Assembly (NCBI GenBank): GCA_016648135.1
Contig: JADDOH010002048.1
Span: 40,537 to 104,536, forward strand
Direction of reading: 5' to 3'
Length of the DNA stretch: 64,000 bases
Source of the DNA: Agrypnia vestita
Taxonomy: Eukaryota > Arthropoda > Insecta > Trichoptera > Phryganeidae
Shown: positions 1 through 10,850 of the stretch, one piece after another
How positions within the stretch are numbered: the stretch's first letter is position 1
Layout: each line of letters starts with the position of its first letter
Translations under genes and position numbers: made by a program
The notes under the pieces: model-generated
The model's database searches: none
What the model saw: only the letters and a program-made list of their open reading frames with translations
Told to the model about the DNA's origin: nothing

Positions 1-136
1 GATGTTTATCTAGTTCATTCAGTTTGTTAGTTTTCTCAAATTAGTAATTATCTCCAACCACAAAGTTAACCCTATAAACATGAAAACAAATGTTTTGAAA
101 ATGCCGTCATTATGAAGTTGTTTCTGGATGATTTTG

Positions 137-479
137 TAACAAGTCAAATAAAATAATAAAAACCTTCCAATTACAATTCTAATTTCAATTCCATTCATTC
201 AATTCAATTCAATTCCATCATTCCAATTCTATTCATCGGAATTTCTGCAGGGTTTTTATCATTTTATTTAACTTGTTTTGAAATAAATTAATTTTTCGTA
301 ATTGATATTCAACGTTTTGTAAAAAATAAGTCAGGAATATTGGAAAAAATATGCAAATATTAATATTGCATATCTCCATAACTATTGATATAAGGTCACA
401 GTTTCTTGAACATTTTCGACTCACAATCAAGGCAGGAATACAGACCTGCGAGATTATCATTGTTATCCAAATAACCCTG
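137..479. mobile_element. Palindromic TA-type MITE, copy 1 (left end lost)
   Basis: Right-hand part of a long palindromic non-autonomous element that recurs near 4834, 8706, 14534, 17558, 20116 and 38424. The centre holds the ATCATTTTATTTAACTTG motif and its complement. The right arm contains the family's TATGGAGATATGC-like and GAGTCGAAAATGTTC motifs in reverse orientation and ends in ACCCTG followed by TATA. The left outer arm is missing. No coding capacity is seen; the short ORFs here are by-products of the repeat. Confidence 0.7.
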
Positions 480-936
480 TATATTTTTATAAGATCTGTA
501 CTAATATTTGAGAATTCTTGCAAAAAAAAAAATTGAGAAGAAGAATTTTGTTTAGTCTTTTCAAACATCTCTTCATATATCAAAGTTCAGGTGATGTTAT
601 TTTAGAAATATATCTACAAAGGTACAATAGGTACCCATAAAAATGTGTTATATGCGTGTAACACCCACCACTGCGAACCTCCTAGGTATATTGAAAACGA
701 CATATACATTAGGGTGTCCCAAAAAAATTAAAGTAATATTTTTTTAATGCATACCCTCTTATTTTGTTTGAATGGTCTCAAAACCTTTAAAAATAAAGTT
801 TTGCGTACTTAGGATCACGACAACCCGTGCCGACTTGCAGCGAAACGTGTCTGTGCTTGCGACGGAAATCTCGCATTGCTTGTTTCTTATTACTTGGTTA
901 TTTTATTAGTAATAGCGTTACTTTTGAGTAGTTAAC

Positions 937-3155
937 ATGTCAGTGGAGTTACGATGTTCTAAAAAGGAGATATTTTTAATAGTAGACGTAAAACATCAAA
1001 TCACCGGTTCGAAACTTCCTTCTAATAGACAAGTACTGGGAGTTTTGTTCTATAATATTCGTGAAGTGAATTTAAGTGTCAATGGAGTGTATTATTTACT
1101 GGGAAAAGGCACGTATACCGACTAAATCATTACCTAACTGTGTTAAGAAACTAGTTTCATTATACCAAGTTTGGAGAGATTTGCAAAAAAATGCGAAAAA
1201 AACACAAGTGTTTGAACAACGTCGACAAGAGTTTCTTTCCAACTTAGACAATTTGTTTGACATTGCTCATGCCGATGCGCTTCAGCTAATTAAAATAAAT
1301 GAAGATAGGATCTTCTTGGAGCGCCAAAGAGAACCAGGTCGGCCTGGTCACTTAGCCGGAGTGGACAAAAAACTTACAGAAAAAGAAGAGAAGGCGCGCC
1401 TTAGAAACATTGAGGAGGAAAAGCGACGTGCTAAATATTTTTCATCGTTAGCTCCATCGACACCATCTTATGAACCACCACAAGAAAACTCATCTTCTGA
1501 TTCTGAAATAATAGATTTACAAGAAAATAGACCCAGCCTAAGTGGTGCTTCCTCTCAGCCCGATAAAACTTGTATGCGGAAAAATTTCATAACTCCGAAG
1601 TTGGTTGCCGCATTAGATAGATTTCAGTTAAGTGTGAGAGATTCTGTATTTATAATTGAAGCTACTATTGAGGCACTAAGGCATAACACGGATGACTTTT
1701 CTATAAGCAAGTCCTCAATCCATAGAATTCGTATAGAAATGTGAAGAGAGCGGGCGGAAGCTATAAAAGTTAATTTTCAAAACAATATCCCGGATACGGT
1801 AACTGACCACTGGGATGGCAAACTATTGCCGGCTCTAGATCCACGTAAATCTAAAGAAGAACGTCTCCCGATAATTATTTCATATGATGATAATGAAAAA
1901 CTTATCGCTGTGCCAAAATTGGACAGCTCATCAGAGAGGGGAACAGGCACAGGCAGTTTGGAATGCCATTATCAACTGGAATCTCGAGGACAGAGTGCAG
2001 ATTCTCTGTTGTAATACTACTGCTCAAATACAGGCCGTATAAATGGTGCATAGTACTAGTATTAACTAGTTTCAAAAAGTGTGTTTGAAGCAAAAATCAG
2101 CCAAGTAACTACACGCCCAGACATTCCGTTGTTTAAAAAGATCCGAGAAAACTGGAAAAATGTCAATGCCGAAAAAATACAAATCTGCACAGAAAAGCTA
2201 TCTTGGTTAAATGTTTCAGAAATTAATAAACTGCTAGAATTCTACCGATTTGAATTGACTATAGAAATAGCTAGAGATGACTATCGTGAATTAATTGAGC
2301 TTTCAATAATATTTCTCGGTGGAGATACAGAGAAGAAATTTAAGATTCGGCCTAAGATGGCGAGAGCCATTTATTCGTTAAAAATATCATTATTAAGCTC
2401 CCAATTCAGAATTTCAAACAAGGATACGGCAGCTCTGTTGGATGTCTATCTGTTTATCGTGACATCCTACGTCAAATTCTGGCTCCAATGCATTTTAGCA
2501 GTAAAAGCACCTTATCAGGACTTATGCTTTTTGAAGTCCATGAAAGCTTACGAAACAATAGATAAAAGCATTTCCAAAGCAGCTTTACAGAAGTTTTGCC
2601 AGAATTTATGGTATTTGACAGATGAAGTGTCTGTTGATGATGTCGACCAAGAAACTAAAGTAAAAATGGTTGCTAACTTAGCTAAAGAAAACCCATCAGC
2701 CCACGATAAACGTTACATTGCTTCCAAAGAAGAACTTTGTGGCCCATTTTTTGGTATGTCTTATATGTAAATTATGCTTCGATTTTCTTCTATAGTTTAC
2801 CATACAATTGATAACTGTTCCTTCTGTTTTAATTTCAGAGAAAAACATCGATGACTTCGTCTCTGTCAAAAGCAAGTTCCTATTTAATCGACTCAAAATT
2901 GATGACAGATTTCTGAAGAAGAGCCCTTCTTTATGGTCAAATGATGATTCGTTCCAACAAGGTAAAAGGAAGCTTTTTACACTGAGAGCAGTTAATGATA
3001 CGGCAAAAAGAGTGGTTAAATTAATGCAAGACTTTCATGGTTTAATCACTTTTGAAGAGGAGCAAAAGCAATTTTTATTACGTTGCGTACAAGAACACAT
3101 AAACGTTTATCCTGATTGTAAAAAGCAAACTTTGAAAAGGAAATTTAATGATTAA
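937..3155 (+). pseudogene. hAT-like transposase, broken
   Basis: Pieces in order: 937-1090 (N-terminus from the ATG at 937), 1076-1744, the same frame after an in-frame TGA at 1742-1744 until about 1935, short shifted pieces to about 2050, then 2081-2753 and, after an intron, 2839-3155. Recognisable pieces include FDIAHADAL and GRPGHLAGVD in the N-terminal third, DHWDGKLLPALD before a presumed catalytic strand, LWYLTDE in the middle and the tail RAVNDTAKRVVKLMQDF. I recall this order from a widespread arthropod and cnidarian transposase family with an RNase-H-fold core. Breaks are a frameshift near 1085, the TGA, at least two shifts at 1935-2050, and an apparent deletion of about 20-30 residues near 2050-2080. 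Before that deletion the strand reads CCNTTA where I would expect an acidic residue in place of N. A polyadenylation-type AATAAA lies near 3179. It is not functional. Confidence 0.8.
2754..2838 (+). other. Intron in hAT-like transposase
   Basis: An 85-bp GT-AG interval. The donor is GTATGT and the acceptor is a T-rich stretch ending TTTCAG. Splicing joins 2753 to 2839 in phase 1 and continues the reading frame from CGPFF into the residues KNIDDFV. Reading through instead meets stops soon after the donor. The size is typical of insect introns. Confidence 0.7.
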
Positions 3156-3582
3156 TGTGTCTTTTACTATAAATACATAATAAATATTATAAATGTGTTT
3201 TATTTACTGAATATAAATAATGAACTTTACAATGTCCCTATAGCTCCATGCTAACTTTTCAACTTAAACTTTGACGTCAAGTCGGCACGGGTTATCGTTA
3301 TCCGATCTCAATAATATTTAATATTTAAGTTTTTGGAGTCAAATGAAAAAAAAATGGAGGGTATGCGTTTTGAAATTTGAAAAAAAAAATTTCACCCTTA
3401 TAGCCTGGGACACCCTAATATACATATCATGCATTTTTAATGCAGCTTCGTTTTTTTAGACATATTTTATTTTATTTCAAGACATATTTTATTTCAAGAC
3501 ATATTTTATTTCAAAAAATGTCATGCGAAGCATATGTTATGGTTATAGAGCAGACCACCAACATATATTGTGATATTTTTAA

Positions 3583-3723
3583 CTGTAAATGGTTACGGAT
3601 ATTTTATATGAATCGTATGTTTTTCCGATTCTCGACGTTTCGTTGAATTAATATTCAACGCCTCCGCCGGTACAGGTCGTCCTGATGACGTTGAATATGA
3701 ATTTAACGAAACGTCGAGAATCG
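3583..3723. repeat. Penelope-type terminal repeat remnant with inverted arms
   Basis: A stretch beginning AACTGTAAATGGTTACGG, which recurs in altered form at 49938-49990, leads into an inverted repeat. The left arm runs from GATTCTCGACGTTTCG at about 3628, and the right arm ends CGAAACGTCGAGAATC at 3722. The right arm contains CTGATGA (3682-3688), a GTT/AAC-based stem and GAAAC (3708-3712), the layout of a hammerhead ribozyme core. Penelope-like retroelements are known to carry hammerheads in their terminal repeats and often have inverted terminal-repeat copies. No coding sequence is attached here. Confidence 0.45.
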
Positions 3724-3931
3724 TTTTGTCTCATTATAGGTATATCATTGGAAAAAAGTATGTTAGCAATCTTAGTATTTACAAAATACTAAGATACCAA
3801 AATAATGTATCTAAATACAAGATACAAGATGAATATTTAAAAAAGTATTTTAGATACAAGATGAAGATACGTGTTTTGTATCTTTTATCTGTATTTCAAA
3901 TACTTGTATCTTAGATAAGTCACATCTCTGT
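3724..3931 (+). mobile_element. hAT MITE fragment (same family as 29499-30061)
   Basis: The stretch TCATTATAGGTATATCATTGG through to the end GATAAGTCACATCTCTG matches 29845-30061 closely, including the internal runs of GATACAAGATA-type words. The right terminus CACATCTCTG is intact. The left half is absent, replaced by the inverted repeat just upstream. Confidence 0.6.
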
Positions 3932-4214
3932 CAATAGGCCAATAGGCCTGTTGGTAATATTCGTAGATCGATGCAATGAAAGAGCGATATGCAGTTACTG
4001 TTTATTTCTTCCCGGAGATAAGCCCCGGAAGCAAGTTAAATGTACAAGTAATATTTTATGTAATGACGAACAAAGAAATAGATGACGCGCGGAGATCTGC
4101 CCGATCTTACGGCAGAAGCCCGACTGGTGTGGTGTCGCCAAGTCCCTAGCTCGACCCTTTTGTTTATATCGCGGAGATTTTTATTATGTTAATATAAACA
4201 AAACTCTGGGTCGG

Positions 4215-4383
4215 GTGATAGGTACATGGCACAGGGTTGAACAGGTACCGCTACAGGCCTAATTAATGAAGTCGTTACATCACAAAAACACTCAAATTTG
4301 AATAAATCAAGTAGATTTATTGTAACCTCACCGGGAACCTGGAACCCTCGGCGTGAAAAACCAGTGTCATGCCGAGGGCCGCC
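4215..4383 (-). mobile_element. tRNA-derived SINE, minus strand, A box deleted
   Basis: Read on the minus strand it starts GGCGGCCCTCGGCATGACAC and continues GAGGGTTCC and GGTGAGGTTACAAT. It then enters a body shared with 45549-45830 and 35420-35586, including the AGGCCT word. About a dozen bases holding the Pol III A box are missing compared with the copy at 45549, so it is a dead copy. Confidence 0.65.
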
Positions 4384-4833
4384 AACACTTACACTTATAT
4401 TTTTCTGCCGGGTACACCTGACAAACAGATTACGGAGAAGCTACGTCACACACAGTACATTGTGCTAGCTACTAACGCAGTTCGCAGCTTCGCGAGGTAG
4501 ACAATGTTCGCATATCTTTTGCTTTATCTAAATTGAGAGTAATTTTCCCACAAAGGGATGCCGCGTGCGCTGTCTACCGAGCCACAACCCTCCTAGGGCT
4601 TACATCAGCCCTCGGAGATTCCGGCCAGATAGGGTAGGTAGGTACATCTTGAAGGATGTGGCGAAGGTTACCAAGGTTAAGCAGTGTCGGCTCACATAAC
4701 TTTGATATTTAATATTTTGGGGCATTATTTAAGAGTGAAATGAGAAACGTGAATTTCTTAAATGTACCTACATAAATTTCTTTACGATAGGGTTTCCAAG
4801 AAGCCAACCAAAACAAAACCGATTTTCTTTATA

Positions 4834-6372
4834 CAGGGTGTAACAGAGCTAGTCAACAATACATTACAGGTGGATTCCTACCTTGATTATGAGTCGAAAA
4901 TGTTCAAACGACCATGACCTAATATATGCGACATTAAAGTTTGAATTTTTTTTTAAATATTTCTGGCTTATTTTTTGCAAAATTTTAAATTTATATTTTA
5001 ATTTTTATACTCATATTTTAATGCTTATTTATGATATTGTTTAATGTATATACTTTTTGATTTTATGTATTAATTTTTTTATATAAAAGCCTGTAATGGG
5101 CGTAAAAATAAAAGTAAAGTATAGTAAAACGTTGAATTATCATTACAGTAACTTACATCTAATATGAAAAATTCATTCCCTTTAAGGGGGGGGGGTAAGG
5201 TTTTTAACTTTTTTTTTGCATTTTATTTTTAATTTTTTAAATGAATGTATAACATCGCAAGAATATTGTGTCAAAATTTCAAGTCAATCGAAGCAAAATT
5301 GACGAAATTATGAACATTTGAGCGATACTCAGACTGATTTTCTATACCTGCTCGGGCAGGTGAGAGACGCGCTCACCTGAGGACTACCGGACGTGTATTG
5401 TATTGGAAGGTTTTGCGTAGACAAGGACAAAAAGATGCTGATGATGAAAGCTCTTTGCTGTGTGAACATGGCATCGATGATTATGTGTAAGTATAAAATA
5501 AGTGTTGAGTTTTATTTTGAATTTTACAGTGTGCAAAACTTTAAAGCGTTTCCCCCACATCTCACGTTTTCAAAGTCGGTGTCCATCATAACTTCAAAAC
5601 TACTGCACTGATCCTTTTGAAATTTTGAACACTATTTCTGTACATAATTTACGAGGTAACGCTGTCGAGTTTTTTTCAAATTTGTTATTAATTTTTATTT
5701 TTTAATAACAAATTAGTCGATATTTTTCGCAAAAATCGCGTTTTTCCCTTCAAAGTGTTCCAAAAAAATTTTAAAAATTGAATTTCAAAAAACTCCTCCC
5801 AGCGTACCTGGGAAAACTGAGAATCTAACGAATGAACTTGATTTTTTTATTTCATATGTTATGAAACCAATTATGCTCATGGACACCGCAATTCTACTTT
5901 TTTTTCCGAGACCCGTTCGACTAATTGCTGCCATTGCCGTATTTTTTAATATTTCGTCTTGAAAATTTTACACAATATTCTTCAAATGTCATACTTTAAT
6001 GTACTATTGGTTTTAATAAAGAGATTTTAACTGTGTCGTCACAAAAAATTCACAAAAACATGCCTTTTTTTGTACGAATTAACCTTACCCCCCCCCTTAA
6101 TGCATGTTAAATAAAATGATAAAAACTTCCAATTTCAATTGAAAAACATTCCAATTGTAATTTTTTCAAGTTTTTTTATTATTATTTTATTTAACTTTTA
6201 TTGAAACGAATGAATTTTTCGTAATCGATACAAATTACTATAATGATACTTCAACGTTTTGTGCAAAATAAGTCAGAAATATTAAAAAAAATGGTTGCTT
6301 AGACATTATCGATTCATCATCAAAGCAGGAATCAACCTGTAAAGTATTGTAGACTATCTCTGTTACACCCTG
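4834..6372. mobile_element. Palindromic TA-type MITE, copy 2, split by a nested element
   Basis: The ends are CAGGGTGTAACAGAG (4834) and CTCTGTTACACCCTG (to 6372), each flanked by TA as expected for Tc1/mariner-type insertion. Both arms carry the family motifs (GATTATGAGTCGAAAATGTTC on the left). An extra AT-rich stretch of about 145 bp lies inside the left arm around 4985-5128. A TTAA-flanked element at 5186-6096 interrupts the centre. No coding sequence is seen. Confidence 0.75.
5186..6096. mobile_element. TTAA-flanked non-autonomous element nested in MITE copy 2
   Basis: The ends are inverted: a run of ten G then TAAGGTT on the left, AACCTTA and nine C on the right. Both are flanked by TTAA (5182-5185 and 6097-6100). 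The sequence outside the two TTAA sites rejoins the palindromic MITE, so the insertion is clear. TTAA duplication is used by piggyBac and Kolobok elements; the terminal sequence alone does not decide between them. A short reading (about 5370-5490, with words like LCEHGIDDYV) might be a transposase remnant, but this is unproven. Confidence 0.7.
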
Positions 6373-6373
6373 T

Positions 6374-7136
6374 ATATCTTTATATTTTAAATATTTATTT
6401 AAGATATACGAGACATCTTAATATTCCTCTTTACCTCCTTCGCATTTTCCAGGAAACATTTCACTCGAATTAGAACTATTCCTAGATCTACTATTCCTAG
6501 ATTCCTGATCGTTCTGTAGGCAAGTCAGTGCATGCTTGTCTTTGACAAGATTAACAAGCACGTGATGAATATTGGTGAAAGTTTAACAATACTATGGTTG
6601 TGATGTATAGTGTTGACAACATAGTAGTGTGGTGATGGTTCTGACGAAGAGACGGGTACGAAGGTCTCGAAACCGGTAGACCTTAAATTTGATGGGGTTT
6701 ATACTAATTAAACTAACACTTTCTCTATCCTACATCTGACTTCGGTTTAAGGGTCAACGTTCTCTTCCATGAAGCTATCGAGATATTTTTTTTTTGTATT
6801 TGTCGTCGCAAAAGATGTTTGCTCATGCCCAAGTAATTAGAATTTCTTTACACTTTGACGCACTATTTTATAAAATTCTACTTCGCCCCTGGAGACAAGT
6901 AAATGACCTTTTCATACGGGACAAGGCTTTCTGGACTTCGTCAATCGGAATTGGTGGAAGTGATTGTATTACTATAGCATTCCGTCTTATGTCAGGATAT
7001 CGCCACGTTCAATAATGCCTGATGGGTGAAATTCCAAGGTCGGTAGGCAGGGCCGAATCAGTAAAATTGCTATCCAGGGCAAGACCTACAAACCGGGCAG
7101 TTTTAAAAAAAATATTGCGCCATTTTGCTAATTCCT

Positions 7137-7138
<2 letters not shown>
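6374..7138. other. Intergenic stretch, mostly unassigned
   Basis: AT-rich sequence between repeats. Apart from the hammerhead-like motif at 6637-6682, I recognise nothing in it. Confidence 0.4.
6637..6682 (+). ncRNA. Hammerhead-ribozyme-like motif
   Basis: Core elements are in the right order: stem I strand GGTT (6637-6640), CTGACGA (6641-6647; the fifth core position is the tolerant one), stem II GAGAC/GTCTC (6649-6653 with 6664-6668), GAAA (6669-6672), a minimal stem III in ACCGGT (6672-6677), a cleavage-type GTA (6676-6678), then stem I strand GACC (6679-6682). Stem I pairs as four base pairs including one G-U. The very short self-complementary stem III is like that of hammerheads that work as dimers in retroelements. 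No flanking Penelope coding sequence is visible. Confidence 0.45.

Positions 7139-7186
<48 letters not shown>
7139..7186. repeat. (TAA)n microsatellite
   Basis: An uninterrupted run of TAA units. It sits exactly where the minus-strand LINE at 7187-7915 ends and is best read as that LINE's 3' microsatellite tail. Confidence 0.9.
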
Positions 7187-7187
<1 letters not shown>

Positions 7188-7915
7188 TTTAGATCATTTA
7201 TATAGCGCCGTTTTCGTGAGTACTCACCTCAAGGGCGCTTCACACAAAACATCTTACTGACTAAAAACACTTATTTACTATTACATACTTATTCACTAGA
7301 TGATATGTAAACACTTTACATTTAAAACTATAATAGTTGGGAGTGCTAGAAAGAATCAGGTATTTTCGCGGAGTGCATATTAGGAGTGGGAAACATTGCG
7401 TAGTGTTGTAACGGTCTGATTCTATAGGTTTTTATATGATTGTCTAAACAAATGCGTCTTTAGTTGTTTTTGAATTGTGGTAAGCTGCCTGTTTGTCTCA
7501 GTTTACTTGTTTATTCCATAAATTTGGTCCAGCCACCGTGAAAGCACGGTCACCGAAATTGGTTTTGTGGACGCGATTTACCTCAACTAACCTATTTATA
7601 TTAGATGTTGATGCTGAGCGAAGAGTTAGTCGTCTGTTATTTGCGGAAAATGGATTGCAGAAGTCGGAAATGTATTGAGGGGCCATGTTGTGATTATTCT
7701 TGAATATTGTGAGGCATAACTTATATTCAATCCTCTCTGCACATTTAAGCCGGTGAAGGTTTTGAAGATCGTGTGAGATATGCGCAGCTTTGATACGCCG
7801 GTAATGAGTCTTGCAGCGGCATTAAATACCGATTGTAGTTTGTTTATTTCCTGTTTCGGGAGATGAGCGTAGATACCATTACAGTAGTCTAAGCGAGAGA
7901 CAACGTATGCGTTTA
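7187..7915 (-). pseudogene. Non-LTR retrotransposon 3' end (CR1/L2-like group)
   Basis: Minus-strand reading from about 7915 gives SRLDYCNGIYAHLPK, then LQSVFNAAARLITGVSK, RIEYKLCLTIF, APQYISDFC and, after a frameshift, the tail. This is the stereotyped C-terminal end of reverse transcriptases of CR1/L2-like LINEs. The 3' untranslated part includes AACGGCGCTATATAAAT next to the (TTA)n tail at 7139-7186. The same family recurs at 16329, 18631 and 48240. The copy is 5'-truncated and frameshifted. Confidence 0.75.
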
Positions 7916-8202
7916 TTTATTAAGCTGGGGCATAATTATGTGACTTTTTTTGAAGTTTTGCTTCTTAAGGTGCGTGGAGAGTGAAATTTTAGGATGCAAC
8001 TAATATTTCCATTAATAACAAGAAAACTATTTGTATAAATATTTTTTTTCAGAAGTAAATATATCGAACTCCATACTCACATATATGAAAATAAAAACTG
8101 TTTTTAAGTCTAGCTTGTTTAATTTTTATGAGTTGCGTTTCAATAATTTGTGTTAATAAAAAATCGAACAAAGCCATATTTATTTTCTTTTCTTTATTAA
8201 GT

Positions 8203-8702
8203 ACTAGCTGTGCTCCCGGCTTCGCACGCGTAGATTTTGAGCAACTTTTAGTCAAATTTAATCAATTTTTATATTAACCTTAATATATACCTAGATGTAT
8301 GTCGTTGCGGATTTTTTTATGGAACGTTTCAAGTTCTACAACTTCTCTATACAAAGTATTTAAATATCTCTTACCGTTAAGGCAGCGTTCGTAAAAAACG
8401 CATCGCTCGACCATTTTTTCGTCGACTTTAGTTGTAAAATAAATCACCACGAAAAGTCCTTTTATTTTAACGAAATAATTTTTTTATTTTATTTAATTTT
8501 ATTTTTTGGGAAACATGCAGTACAATTAATTTTTTTTATATAATATCAAAAAAAAATTCGTTTAGTATGACAAGTGAAGTTTCCTCGAAGCTACTATATA
8601 GCCTTTGTCCACCCTGAAAGTTCATTCTAAATATTGGTGTAAGAATTTTTGAAATCGGATGATTAGTTTAGGAGATTACAAACTTACAAACTTTACCCCT
8701 TT
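8203..8702 (+). mobile_element. RTE-type 3' region remnant
   Basis: It begins ACTAGCTGTGCTCCCGGC followed by TTCGCACGCGTAG, a motif seen at the start of many arthropod RTE-like non-LTR tails. It ends in TACAAACTTACAAACTTTA just before MITE copy 3. The body is AT-rich and non-coding. Family assignment is by motif only. Confidence 0.4.
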
Positions 8703-8705
8703 ATA

Positions 8706-9233
8706 CAGAGTGTACCAGAGCTAGCGGCAGAAACTTGGCCGGTAGATTCCTGACTATGTTATGAGTCTAAAATGTTCAGGCAACCATGGCCTAATATCAA
8801 TAGTTATGGAGATATGCAATATCAAGTTCGCATTTTTTTTCAATATTTCTTATTTATTTTTTGCAAAAAGTTGAACTATCATTACAGTAATTTATGTCGG
8901 TTATAATTTGTTTGTTTGTATCATTTTATTCAAGTCGAATTAAATGATACAAACCTTGCAAAAATTGAAAAAAGTTATTTTTACAAGGTTTTTATCATTT
9001 CACTTCAGTTGTATTGAAGAAAATGATTTTTTCATAATCGATATAAGTTATTGTAATGATAGTTCAACTTTTTGGAAAAAATAAGTCAGAAATATTCGAA
9101 AAAAATGCAAACTTTGATATCGCGTATCTCCATAACTATTGATTTTAGGTCATGGTTGCTGGAACATTTTGGGCTCATAATATAGTCAGGAATCTAACGG
9201 CCAAGTTTCTGCTGCTAGCTCTGGTACACCCTG
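8706..9233. mobile_element. Palindromic TA-type MITE, copy 3
   Basis: A complete copy with ends CAGAGTGTACCAGAGCTAGC and GCTAGCTCTGGTACACCCTG, flanked by TA. The two arms, each about 240 bp, are near-complementary throughout (ACTTGGCCG on the left, CGGCCAAGT on the right), so the whole element can fold into one hairpin. Its terminal 60 bp differ from the CAGGGTTATTTGG subfamily at 17558, 20116 and 38424. Confidence 0.8.
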
Positions 9234-10330
9234 TATATTATTATAGTATCGTAATTGTTTAAGGTTTTATAAAATTTATCATTTCGACATTTATTATTGC
9301 GAAATTAATATTACGAAATTTATTATTACTAAATATGATTTTAAAAAACACAATACATTCACTGATAGCACCGAAGCATGTCCTAAGTATCGTTAAAAAA
9401 TTAATAAAATGGAAATATTATATAATATGAATGGAAAATATTGCTTCGCTGGGTAACGAAGTGGGTAGAATACTTTCAGAGCACCAAATATAATACCCAT
9501 TTTTAACCTACAGTTTGTAGATTTGTACATAAATAGAAAATTCGGCCTTCATTGTGAATAAGACATTTTGGAATAATCCAAGAATATGGTCCAGTTGTAC
9601 ATACAATGAAAATAAGTATTTCACTATATAATTTAGTGTCCTGTTAATTTAATCTAACTAAATTAAATTAAATCTAAATTAAATAAACCAAACCTAATAA
9701 CCTTACCTAACCAAACCTAATATATTGCCTATGAAATGTTAAAATATGCAGTGCATTTTTCGAAACTTTAAAGTGTAATATCTTAAATCTAATAACCTAA
9801 CCTGACCTCATATTGCCTATGAAATGTCAAAATATGCAGTGCATTTTTCGAAACTTTAAAGTGTAATATCTTATTTAATACTTACTATTTAAACGTAAAT
9901 TATCTTTCATCTTGTTATTAGTACTTTCAATAATATAGAGAAATACTCATTTTCGTTGTATATGCAATGGGACCATGATCTTGGATTTAGCCGACATTTT
10001 TTATCGAGGTCTCTCTAGAAAATCAAATTCATTCCTCGAAGGCCTTTTAGAGAATTTAATATATCATCTCATTTTATTTGTAACCAATGTGGTTTGAATT
10101 TCAAATATTATGCAATTAAATAAACCTTCGAATTACGCTACGGCCCTAGCTTCATCAGGGTACAATCAATCAAATTACAGTTATTCCACTGATTTTTTTT
10201 TCAAATAACGAATTCTCATTCACGTGTCATGTAAGCGTATTTTTCTCCTAGCTTTTTATTAAAGATTAATAAAGATATTAAAGATTTATTAAAATCAAAC
10301 ACAAATCACTTTTTTTTCACCCACTTTATT
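9234..10330. other. AT-rich intergenic stretch with one tandem duplication
   Basis: No gene is seen. Around 9715-9875 a segment of about 88 bp containing ATATTGCCTATGAAATG and TTTTTCGAAACTTTAAAG is present twice in tandem. Confidence 0.5.
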
Positions 10331-10850
10331 AGATTATTATACAATCTACACGTTTCGAGAACAACGTTCTCTCCTTAAGGATTGTTTGTGTACTAAAAAT
10401 TGAAAAAGTTAGACCATGCAAGTGTGTTACGGTGAAGAGGAGGATGAGGGTGTTGAGGGGAGCGGGGGGGCGTCGGAGGTGTTAATTATTAGGAATGTCA
10501 TCTGAAAGGGGATGGGATCTTAAGTGGAAATATATTCAATGGTGGGTTGTGCACAAATTTAGTCTGAGTGTTTATTATATATTATTTGAATTAATATTAA
10601 CATTTTTCCTTATTTCAAGTATTTCTAAATTATTAATTTGCGGCATCTTATAACTAATATGTAAAAAATTTAAACCTGTATTAATTTTAAATATATGGAC
10701 ATATTCAATTAATTCCGACTCAACATTGCTAGTTAAAGCTTTGATATGTATTTTATTTTAATAATAATGTCACCGTAAAGTTCAAGCCTTCTTTCAGAAG
10801 AAAAAATATTATAAAATTATTATAAAAATATTATAAAGATTTATTTACAA

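Larger units (their letters stand above)
710..3417 (+). mobile_element. hAT-like DNA transposon, near full length, decayed
   Basis: The element starts TAGGGTGTCCC and ends GGGACACCCTA, an 11-bp terminal inverted repeat. It is flanked on both sides by the exact 8-bp duplication ATATACAT (702-709 and 3418-3425). A subterminal inverted motif, CCGTGCCGACTTG near 827 and CAAGTCGGCACGG near 3279, lies inside each end. An 8-bp duplication is the hallmark of the hAT superfamily; P elements also make 8 bp. The interior carries a broken transposase gene. The clear ends suggest a moderately young insertion, while the coding breaks show it cannot supply transposase. Confidence 0.85.

Noticed and set aside
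9640..9810. Interstitial telomeric TTAGG repeats (AACCTAATAACC-type words)
   Set aside because: The words are irregular and never form a clean tandem of CCTAA.
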